This document shows positions 1 through 7,749 of a stretch of DNA of 56,920 bases, one piece after another. Source of the DNA: Candidatus Acetothermia bacterium (GTDB taxonomy: Bacteria > Bipolaricaulota > Bipolaricaulia > UBA7950); contig JAJHSB010000033.1 of NCBI GenBank assembly GCA_022684035.1, forward strand, positions 1-56,920, read 5' to 3'. The first letter of the stretch is position 1; every line of letters starts with the position of its first letter. Under the pieces are notes generated by a model. The model made no database searches. It saw nothing but the letters and a program-made list of their open reading frames with translations, and was not told the DNA's origin. Position numbers and translations under genes: made by a program.

Positions 1-451
1 AAATCAGCTCTGCCTCGGCGCGATGATTAGCAAATGTTACGAGGAATGCATCCAGTCCAACTACATAAATGGGGGTTTCTGTATGATGCCACACATGGAC
101 GCGCTGAATTATTCCCGCTGTATCTGTTTTCACGAACAACTTTATCGGTCCAGCCCACCCCACTTCTGTTCCGAGGAAGACGAATCCAGCCAACCGACGA
201 TCAGCGGTATGCAGCGTGTAATAGGCAAAATCATCCTTTGCAGCTGGAATAAATGTCAATGCAGTATCAGCGAGGAAATTTCGTAAATGAATCCGGTGCG
301 GGATAGTCTCGACCTGTTCTGGTATTGGTGCTGATTCTTCGCCGAAGATTCCTGCAAAATAAAGGCCGAGTGCAACTACCGCAATGACCACAACTGCCGA
401 TAATCCAATGATCAATTTGACTTTGTGATTAGCGGAACAACATGATGCCAT
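1..451 (-). CDS. FMN-binding domain protein with N-terminal TM/signal anchor (C-terminus runs off the window start)
   Basis: Not in the ORF track because it is open at the edge. Reverse-strand translation from ATG at 451: MASCCSANHKVKLIIGLSAVVVVIAVVALGLYFAG...GWAGPIKLFVKTDTAGIIQRVHVWHHTETPIYVVGLDAFL. The G-GPI-...-ETP pattern is typical of RnfG/NosR-like FMN-binding domains. Confidence 0.65.
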   Translation of the reverse strand, partial: MASCCSANHKVKLIIGLSAVVVIAVVALGLYFAGIFGEESAPIPEQVETIPHRIHLRNFLADTALTFIPAAKDDFAYYTLHTADRRLAGFVFLGTEVGWAGPIKLFVKTDTAGIIQRVHVWHHTETPIYVVGLDAFLVTFANHRAEAELI

Positions 452-618
452 TTTGTTGTCACCTCCAAAGTTTTTATGGCAACTAAATTGTTTGGACAGC
501 CTGTTGTATTTATTTGACTAACGATGAGAGAAAGGCCGGCGACCAAAACTTGCACGATTGCTGCCGGCCATTCATCTCATCTCCTTCAAGTAGGCAGAAA
601 GTGCTGTATTAGTCTTAA

Positions 619-1617
619 CTAACGTGCTACAATCCAGTCTACCTTCGCTTCCAGCTCCAAACATATGATGGCCTGTGTCGGAATGAAAACAAAGTTAAAG
701 TTATTTTCTTCCACTATTGCTGGCGCAGGACCACCAGGGAGAGCTGAAGCCTTATTGAATACTCTCGCAAACAACTCGGCTCCCTCCGGACTCATGATGA
801 TATCAGCCGGCCGGAGGTGATACTCAGTCGGATTATCTGGGATTACCAGAAGACCCGGTTTGGCAATCGCCCCTTCTTCAGGCCAAATCACCCCTACCTT
901 GCCATCTCTTACCCTTACGTCCTGTAGAGTAGAAATACCCACTGCCACCGTACCGTTCTTCACTGCTTCTGTAACATGTCCTTGGCTACCTCTGACTGCC
1001 GCAATAGCCATGAGTCGCGTGAAGTTTTCCGCTCCCAAGTGATAAAAGAGGGCCATCATTCCCCAAGTTCCAATGCAACCGGTAGTGGGAACGCCAATTA
1101 TTCGATCAAAATTGGCTAAGGCTTCCATTGTAGATGGTACATCGGCTCGTGCAATCAAAGCAGGGTTATATATGATGACATAAGCATTAACCCAGACTAA
1201 ATGCAACTCTCCGCGTGGATCAGCCAATTTTGCCAACTCCTCGCGAACTGGAAAGCGCCCGGGTAACTCGGCAATAAATGGCCGGGCCATTTCAAACTGC
1301 CGGTGAACCTCACGGTGATTATAAGAAAAGAGTGTTCCTCTCATAATTCTTCCTATCTCAAGTGCTCTCCCCAGGTAACGACGCAAATCTGCTGACTCAG
1401 TAGCAAAGAGTGTCACCGGTGTAGCAAACTGCTCTCTTACAAATGCCACCATGGTATCCCGAAAGCCTCCGGAACCAGTCATATGGATGTGCCCGACTGT
1501 CGGCTCCTCCGCGTGTGCGTATCCGACTACCAATGTTAGTATCAAACTGACTACCAATGTTAGTATCAAACTGAGTGCCATAACGATTGAAATTATCTTT
1601 ACAATTCTGTTTTTCAT
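619..1617 (-). CDS. Periplasmic ABC-type substrate-binding protein (oxyanion or metal type uncertain)
   Basis: 332 aa, signal peptide, periplasmic-binding-protein-like sequence (GSGGFRDTMVAFVREQF..., NAYVIIYNPALI...). No permease adjacent in the window. Confidence 0.6.
   Translation of the reverse strand: MKNRIVKIISIVMALSLILTLVVSLILTLVVGYAHAEEPTVGHIHMTGSGGFRDTMVAFVREQFATPVTLFATESADLRRYLGRALEIGRIMRGTLFSYNHREVHRQFEMARPFIAELPGRFPVREELAKLADPRGELHLVWVNAYVIIYNPALIARADVPSTMEALANFDRIIGVPTTGCIGTWGMMALFYHLGAENFTRLMAIAAVRGSQGHVTEAVKNGTVAVGISTLQDVRVRDGKVGVIWPEEGAIAKPGLLVIPDNPTEYHLRPADIIMSPEGAELFARVFNKASALPGGPAPAIVEENNFNFVFIPTQAIICLELEAKVDWIVAR
1525..1572. repeat. Perfect 24-bp tandem duplication (2 copies) inside the signal-peptide coding region
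   Basis: gactaccaatgttagtatcaaact x2; protein reads LILTLVVSLILTLVV. Confidence 0.95.
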
Positions 1618-1704
1618 TTGATTCTCTCCTTTGTGTTTAGATGTGAAACTTTTGTTAAAGTTAACATCGCAAATGTGTTAGCTCTTCTTTACTTAATCTG
1701 TCCT

Positions 1705-1790
1705 TAATTTAGCGCCTTTCTCTCACCTCCGTCTGGTTCTGTACCGGGGCGCAGCCATCAACCGAAGAGCTTGTTGCCTGAGTATACTTA
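1705..1790 (-). promoter_or_regulatory. Candidate structured 5' leader of the substrate-binding-protein gene
   Basis: Minus strand reads CTCTTCGGTTGATGGCTGCGCCCCGGTACAGAACCAGACGGAGGTGAGAGAAAGGCGC. GC-rich compared with flanks, with possible GCGCC/GGCGC and GGTT/AACC pairings, about 100 nt upstream of the start codon. Confidence 0.3.
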
Positions 1791-2246
1791 TGCGAACTGT
1801 TTGCAATAAACAAGAGAAAAATTATTCGCCCGAGCACGAGAGATAACAGAGACCCTCAAAGACAATCTTACCTCTTAGGCACGACAATAAATTTTACCAT
1901 CATCGAGATGATTCTCTCCGAATAATCTCGATAAGCAGGGATCGTTGCTTGGCAACCCTCATCCTGATACTATTCAATGATCTACGTATGGTTTCTCGAT
2001 ATCCGGCTTCTTCCATTGACTTGATATTACTAATGAAATTGATTAGTATTATAAACTAAGGATTTAGGTTTGTCAATCCCATCCAAGCTTGTCTGGAGAA
2101 GGCATTGACAGCTAAATCCTGCTGGATCAGAATAATTGCGTATCATCAATAGTAACAATTGGTCAAGTGAGGCATTCACGGAGATTGGATCTCCAATACG
2201 CTTGCGAAAACCGTAAGACGAAGATTCGAGGTTATTTTCGAAAGGA

Positions 2247-2822
2247 ATGAACTGGGTAGAAAAGATATGGACTGATAATATACTGATCAGGCAATTGGAG
2301 AAAGTGCTCTCACGCCTGCCCCCGTTGGCCTTCCTCTACTGCCGCCCTTACATCAGAGTCGTTAAGCAGGAGATCAGATTAGCATCCATTACGGATAGGG
2401 ATGTAGTAGTCAACATCGGCTGCGGGGCTGTTCCCTTTACCGCCATCTACCTGGCACGCTTGACTGGCGCCAGGGTTATTGCACTGGACAGGGATAGGGA
2501 AGCAGCCGAATGCGCTCGCAGATACATCAGGGCCAGTGGTCTTGCGGAAATCATAGAGGTTGTGTGGGGCGATGGGGCAGATGCGCCTCAGTACGAAGAT
2601 GCCACTGTGTGGATCGTTGCCCTCCAGGCCGCACCCAAAAGGGACATCCTGGAACACTTCTTGAAAAGCGCTCCCAAAGGGGCGCGCATCATGTTCCGCG
2701 AGCCGAGACCGAAGTTCGCTAATCAGTATGATCAATTGCCCCGTAGCGCCCAGCCTCAATCCGTGGCCAGCCACAACATGGTTACATTCGACAGAACGGT
2801 TCTGTTCACACAAAAGGCATAG
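2247..2822 (+). CDS. Class I SAM-dependent methyltransferase, nicotianamine-synthase-like motif I
   Basis: VVNIGCGAVPFTAIYLARLTGARVIALDRDREAAECARRYI; paralogous to 3837..4466. Confidence 0.65.
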   Translation: MNWVEKIWTDNILIRQLEKVLSRLPPLAFLYCRPYIRVVKQEIRLASITDRDVVVNIGCGAVPFTAIYLARLTGARVIALDRDREAAECARRYIRASGLAEIIEVVWGDGADAPQYEDATVWIVALQAAPKRDILEHFLKSAPKGARIMFREPRPKFANQYDQLPRSAQPQSVASHNMVTFDRTVLFTQKA

Positions 2823-2828
2823 AAGAAA

Positions 2829-3840
2829 GTGACACAAATCTCAGTAAGAAAGGGTATCCTCTGGATCGTGGCGATATTGGTGCTTGCCACAATTGTGCTG
2901 GCATCCGGCCTTGACGAGGTTGCCACTGCTCTAGTCCTATTCGATCCCCTGTGGTTAGTTGGGCTCAGTTTACTTCAACTACTGACCATATCCATGACTA
3001 CCCTCGCCTGGCATCTTGCAATCCGTGCCGCCGGCGGCAAAATCAGATTTGGAGAGACACTGAGCATCAACTTGGCCGGCTCCTTCATTGAGAGTGTTAC
3101 ACCATCCAGTAAGTTAGGTGGGGAGGTAGCTAAAATCCACCTCCTGCACCAACACGTCGGGTTGAGCTATCAGCAACTGGCTGCCGTCACTCTGGTCTCC
3201 AAACTGCTCACCCTCCTGCCGTTTCTGGCACTTGCCGGACTTTTCCTCGCCTGGGAGGCAGTCAAGGGGCAGATCGTTTTCCCAGCAGCCGTTGCCTTTC
3301 TGGCACTGAGCGTATTTACCGGGGCGCTGGCCTGGATCTGCCACGTTGAGAGAACAGCGGAGGAAGCCGTACCACGGACAGGTCACATATCAGGTGGAGT
3401 GTTGCATTTTGCTCCGCTTATTCGCCGAGTGTTTGCCTTTCTCAGACAGGCCAGACGAGAATCCAGTCATCTCCTTTCTCGGCGCAGGCGCCTCACTTTT
3501 CTGGCATTGATCTCCATCGTCTGGATCCTCTACCCGGTCAAGGTTCTGCTGGTGACACAGATGCTTGGTATGGAGGTGGAATTCGCAGATGTTGCCACTG
3601 CTACCTATGCGGCCTATCTGGTGAGCATGCTGCCGCTCCTTCCCCGGAGGACTGGGTTCTTTCGAGATAACCATGGCCTTACTGCTAAGCTCTATGGACG
3701 TGTCGTTTAGTGAGGGCCTGGCGGTAGCTCTTCTTGCTCGCCTGGTGACTTTCTGGCTGCCGCTTGGGCTCTCGGCTATAGCAGCCGGTCTGACGGCATT
3801 GAAGGTGAGGCGTGGTCATCAGCATACGGATCCTCTATGA
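2829..3840 (+). pseudogene. LPG-synthase-TM/UPF0104 (flippase-like) integral membrane protein, interrupted by a 1-nt frameshift
   Basis: ORF 2829..3710 reads ...YAAYLVSMLPLLPRRTGFFRDNHG*. Removing one C from the CCCC run at 3642-3645 restores LLPGGLGSFEITMALLLSSMDVSFSEGLAVALLARLVTFWLPLGLSAIAAGLTALKVRRGHQHTDPL*, ending at 3840 and overlapping the next ATG (ATGA). Confidence 0.75.
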
Positions 3841-4466
3841 ACAAGGAAGAAAGATCCGCAAGATATTCCCCCGAGCGGCGCTCAAACAGGCTACTTGCTC
3901 CGGCTAACAGCATCTTGAATTGGATCGAGAGCCTGGGAGCGCGAGGTCAGAGGTACGGCAAGTGGTACCGCGACAGATTTTACCACCGGCTGGTAGAGAG
4001 AGAACTGAAATCCGCCTGCTTGAAGCCTGGGGCGATGGTGCTTCATATCGGCTGTGGCCCTTTCCCCATGACCGCTCTTTATCTAGCGGAAATGGGATTT
4101 CGGGTTGTGGCAATCGATTATGGCTCGGCTGCGGTGCGCTCAGCCCGCGAGGTAGTTCGACGCTGGTTGCTGGATGAGCGTATTACTGTATGGGAGGCAG
4201 ACGGGAGCGAAATTGACTGCTCCCCGTTTGACGCGGTTTGGGTATCGTTAGTCGTAAACGACAAGCAGAGAATTGTGATCCGGGCACTGCAAACCTTGAG
4301 ACCCGGAGCGTGCGTGCTTTACCGCAACTACCGGGGGCCGCTCACATTGCTCTACCCCTGGCTTGCTCCAGATGACCTCGACCTTGAGTGTGAACACCGA
4401 TGTGTAACCCATGCTCTCGGCAAGGAGACGATCATTGTCTGGCGGAAACTCATAAGAACAGTGTGA
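3837..4466 (+). CDS. Class I SAM-dependent methyltransferase, nicotianamine-synthase-like motif I
   Basis: VLHIGCGPFPMTALYLAEMGFRVVAIDYGSAAVRSAREVV. Start overlaps the restored stop of the upstream gene. Confidence 0.65.
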   Translation: MNKEERSARYSPERRSNRLLAPANSILNWIESLGARGQRYGKWYRDRFYHRLVERELKSACLKPGAMVLHIGCGPFPMTALYLAEMGFRVVAIDYGSAAVRSAREVVRRWLLDERITVWEADGSEIDCSPFDAVWVSLVVNDKQRIVIRALQTLRPGACVLYRNYRGPLTLLYPWLAPDDLDLECEHRCVTHALGKETIIVWRKLIRTV

Positions 4467-6132
4467 ATGCTACGTTTAACATCCCTCCCATGATGAATGC
4501 AATTACTATCGTCGCCATGGCAATAACGACTGCATACCTCACCCCAAATTCCTTCATTAACACCGGGAGAACCGCAGCACAAGGGATGTAGAACAACGCA
4601 ACGATTGCACCCACAATCAGTTGCACCAGAGTTAAATCCAAACCGAGAAGGGCGGTAACAGCCAGCTCTCGCCGCACAATTCCCAAAATCAGCGAGACAC
4701 TCGCTTCAGCCGGCAGTCCCAACAGATCAACTACAATCGGGCGTAAGAATAGACCAATGTGGTAAAGTGCTCCGGATTCATAGAGCATTGCCGCAATAAA
4801 CACACCAAAAATAATCAGCGGTACCGCATCAAGAAGATATGATTTCAGGTGCATCCATACCTTTTTGGCAACCGAGGTGGCATTTGGAATGCGGTATGGC
4901 GGAATCTCCATCAGAAAAGAGGGTGTTGTGCCAGGAAGCATTCTGTTTAATGCCATTCCCACGATGAAGATAAACAGGAAGGCAATAAGGTAAACAAAGG
5001 CCAGGGCAGCGATTGATTTTTCCGCCAAAAGGGCAATAATTGCTCCGGTCTGGGCGGCACAGGGAATTGCCAGGCACATTAGGGCAACAACGATAATTCT
5101 CTCCCGCCGCGTTTCCAGCATCCTTGTCGACAAGATTCCGCCGATAGTGCACCCGAATCCAAGCAGGAAGGGTATAACCGCTCCCCCATGAACACCGCTC
5201 TTGTGAAACAGCGTATCCAGCATGCAGGCTAATCGCGGCAGGTAACCAGTATCCTCCAGTATCGCCAGGACGAGGTAAAACGCCAGTAAGTACGGCAAAA
5301 CTAGTGCGAGCGGCCAGCCAATACCATCGATGAGCACTCCAAAATGGCCGATCAATATCTCACGTATAAACCCCTCAGGAACAACTGCGGTAACAGCATC
5401 TCTTATGGGTGGGAAGATTAAAGTTTCAAAAAAGGGTAGCAAAATAAATTGCCTCAGCCCCATCCCAATCCCAATAACTGCCCCAAATGCCACTAGCGCA
5501 GCAATAATCGCAACTGGGATGCCGGTAGATGGCAGAATAGCCGCATCCTCTATTCTCTCTCGTAAGGTGTGATGACGGTGAGTTAAGGTTTGCACCTGGC
5601 GCACTATATTCCCGATCTCGCTCCATCTTTCATCTTCGGTGCCTTGATAGAGTTGTGATCTGGACTCTGGAATCCGTAGGACGAGCTCCTTAATTCCCTC
5701 ACCTGTTACCGCAACCGTAGGAACAACTGGAACGCCCAGCAGCTCTTCCAGCTTCTCTACATCGATTGTTACCCCCTTGTGCTTAGCTTCATCCCAGAGG
5801 TTAAGCGCCACAACCATCGGAATTTCTTGCTCCAGTAGCTCAAGTGTCAGGCGTAGATTCCGCTCCAGATGAGTGGCATCAATTACATTAATGACCACAT
5901 CACCCTCTTTGACCATCTCTACCGCTATTTCTTCCGCCTTGTTGGTGGGATCGAGCGTGTAAGCTCCTGGCACATCGATTATTTGTGCACTAAGACTCCC
6001 AAATTTTAAGGTGCCTTTTCTAAATGTAACTGTTGTTCCGGGATAATTAGAAGCGACAACATTGATGCCTGTTAGACGGGAAAAGAGAACGCTTTTGCCC
6101 ACATTGGGATTTCCCATCAAGAGTATTTTCAC
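4450..6132 (-). CDS. feoB: Ferrous iron transport protein B
   Basis: N-terminal G domain MKILLMGNPNVGKSVLFSRLTGINVVASNYPGTTV...IIDVPGAY, followed by the FeoB-type membrane domain; downstream of feoA. Confidence 0.93.
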   Translation of the reverse strand: MKILLMGNPNVGKSVLFSRLTGINVVASNYPGTTVTFRKGTLKFGSLSAQIIDVPGAYTLDPTNKAEEIAVEMVKEGDVVINVIDATHLERNLRLTLELLEQEIPMVVALNLWDEAKHKGVTIDVEKLEELLGVPVVPTVAVTGEGIKELVLRIPESRSQLYQGTEDERWSEIGNIVRQVQTLTHRHHTLRERIEDAAILPSTGIPVAIIAALVAFGAVIGIGMGLRQFILLPFFETLIFPPIRDAVTAVVPEGFIREILIGHFGVLIDGIGWPLALVLPYLLAFYLVLAILEDTGYLPRLACMLDTLFHKSGVHGGAVIPFLLGFGCTIGGILSTRMLETRRERIIVVALMCLAIPCAAQTGAIIALLAEKSIAALAFVYLIAFLFIFIVGMALNRMLPGTTPSFLMEIPPYRIPNATSVAKKVWMHLKSYLLDAVPLIIFGVFIAAMLYESGALYHIGLFLRPIVVDLLGLPAEASVSLILGIVRRELAVTALLGLDLTLVQLIVGAIVALFYIPCAAVLPVLMKEFGVRYAVVIAMATIVIAFIMGGMLNVAFTLFL

Positions 6133-6365
6133 GTTGGCAATTCCTCGACAAGAACCTTCATCGCCATTCCTTTGCCGATGGCAACCTTGGTTCTATCCAC
6201 TTCAACAACAACCGGACCGTTAAACGGCCCAGAACCAACCTTACGAATAGTCTGACCAACTCTGATACCCAGCGACGTAAGGCGTCTCTGGGAGCTGTAT
6301 CCTCCCTCTATCCGCTTGATCACTGCTGCTTTTCCGGTACCCAGTTCCAGTAATTTAGTCTCCAT
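6129..6365 (-). CDS. feoA: FeoA-domain protein
   Basis: 78 aa, SH3-like FeoA pattern (SSQRRLTSLGIRVGQTIRKVGSGPFNGPVVVEVDRTKVAIGKGMAMKVLVEE); 4-nt overlap with feoB. Confidence 0.85.
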   Translation of the reverse strand: METKLLELGTGKAAVIKRIEGGYSSQRRLTSLGIRVGQTIRKVGSGPFNGPVVVEVDRTKVAIGKGMAMKVLVEELPT

Positions 6366-6687
6366 ATCCTACATCCATTGACTCCTTTGATAGATCAACT
6401 ACCAATAATCAGCTTCACGTTAAACTCAGTAATTACCAGTTAGGCCACTTCATATTTATGACACCAATAACCTTAAGGATAATAAATATGCAAACTGTTT
6501 TCAACAAGCATCGCAAAATTTGTGTAACTGCACAAGTGAATAGACTAAAAGTGGAAGACTAACAATTCCGGATAGACAACAACTTCGAATATATCGACCG
6601 CACAGTAATAATAAGAAGCACTCTTTAGTGAAATGATTTGTAGACCCTCTCTGTTTCGAGCATATTCTAAAGTGAAATTTTTGGCAC

Positions 6688-6715
6688 TTGACACAGGAGG
6701 TGAATATATTATAAT
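6688..6715 (+). promoter_or_regulatory. Sigma-70-type promoter of the hsp20 gene
   Basis: TTGACA (6688-6693), 16-bp spacer, TATAAT (6710-6715). Confidence 0.7.
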
Positions 6716-6719
6716 ATAA

Positions 6720-6746
6720 TTAGCAGTCAAGAGCTAAGATTGCTAA
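6720..6746 (+). promoter_or_regulatory. CIRCE-like HrcA operator
   Basis: TTAGCAGTC-N9-GATTGCTAA against the canonical TTAGCACTC-N9-GAGTGCTAA; exact 9-bp spacing, between promoter and RBS of hsp20. Confidence 0.75.
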
Positions 6747-6771
6747 TTGACAATATAAAAAGGAGGCTACA

Positions 6772-7221
6772 ATGAGAATTACAAGACTTCCAGCAATAGG
6801 ATCATTTGGGATTCACAGTTACCTGAGCCGCTTGTTGGATGAGTTAGTCAGTGACTTCACTGAGGTCGGGTTAGAAGTAGGTACCAAGTTTGGGGCCACC
6901 GATATCTACGAAAAAGATAAGAAGATCTACTTTGAAACCGAACTTCCAGGTGCAACCAAAGACGACATCGAACTCAAAGTCGAGGACGATAAACTACTCA
7001 TCAGTGGTACGATCAAACGGAGCGAAGAGGTGAAAGATGAGAATTACTTCCGCATCGGGCGCCGTTACGGGCAGTTCCAGCGGGTCTTTCCCCTCCCGTC
7101 GCAAGTCGGTGATCACAAAAAGATCAGCGCTAAATTCAAAGACGGAATCTTGCAGGTAGTCGTTCCTCTCCGCGATTCAATCAAAGAGAAGGCAGCGGCA
7201 ATCGATATCAAGATCGAGTAA
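6772..7221 (+). CDS. Hsp20/alpha-crystallin small heat shock protein
   Basis: 149 aa; TDIYEKDKKIYFETELPGATKDDIELKVEDDKLLISGTIKR...GQFQRVFPLP...AKFKDGILQVVVP; RBS AAGGAGG. Confidence 0.92.
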   Translation: MRITRLPAIGSFGIHSYLSRLLDELVSDFTEVGLEVGTKFGATDIYEKDKKIYFETELPGATKDDIELKVEDDKLLISGTIKRSEEVKDENYFRIGRRYGQFQRVFPLPSQVGDHKKISAKFKDGILQVVVPLRDSIKEKAAAIDIKIE

Positions 7222-7263
7222 CCACATAAGATTTAGGATTTACACCTAATCACACTTAGATAA

Positions 7264-7300
7264 AAGGGGCGAAGCCATTGGGCTCGCCCCTTCTTTTATT
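7264..7300 (+). terminator. Rho-independent terminator after hsp20
   Basis: AAGGGGCGAAGCC-ATT-GGGCTCGCCCCTT followed by a T-rich tract (CTTTTATTT). Confidence 0.75.
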
Positions 7301-7437
7301 TGGGTTCTTCGTAGCTTGGAGTTTAGAAAGAGTTCATTTAGTTCATTGGGGCAGAAGAGGCTTATGGCTTATAGCCTGTAGGGGCACGGCACACAGAGAG
7401 ATTGAGAGGTTCACGGTTCACGGGTTAGAGCCAGAGT

Positions 7438-7554
7438 CCGTCATTGTGAGTCTCTGTGAAGCAATCCTGTTCCTTTAGCCTCCGTCGTTTGTTTTGTGCC
7501 TCAACGAGGATTTTCTGTTCGGGATTGCCACGAGTTCTCCGAACTCTCGTAATG
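7438..7554. repeat. Dispersed intergenic repeat cluster (CATTGYGAG...GAAGCAATCC type plus TGTTTTGYRCCTCAACGAG unit)
   Basis: 7486-7554 matches in inverted orientation the segment near 40775-40840, and also resembles 40711-40745. Confidence 0.7.
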
Positions 7555-7749
7555 TTAGGAATTATCACGCCCGATCCGTAGACTAAAGCCACGTGTAAGA
7601 AAGCTATTTAGCGGGTATGATGTAAAATAGATATACGATATATTTGCAAAGCGGATCTATTATGCGAACTATAATTGAGTTTCCAAAGATGGTCGAATAA
7701 GTACGTGAAGCATTTGGTTCGGTTTGATTGCTGCAAAGAAGTTGGTTGA

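Noticed and set aside
2379-2837. 152-aa minus ORF opposite the first methyltransferase
   Set aside because: Shadow ORF; the plus strand shows clear methyltransferase motifs.
6545-6730. 61-aa minus ORF upstream of hsp20
   Set aside because: Overlaps the hsp20 promoter and CIRCE-like site; AT-rich composition, no family resemblance.
7278-7478. 66-aa plus ORF after hsp20
   Set aside because: Begins inside the terminator and runs through dispersed repeats; unlikely coding.
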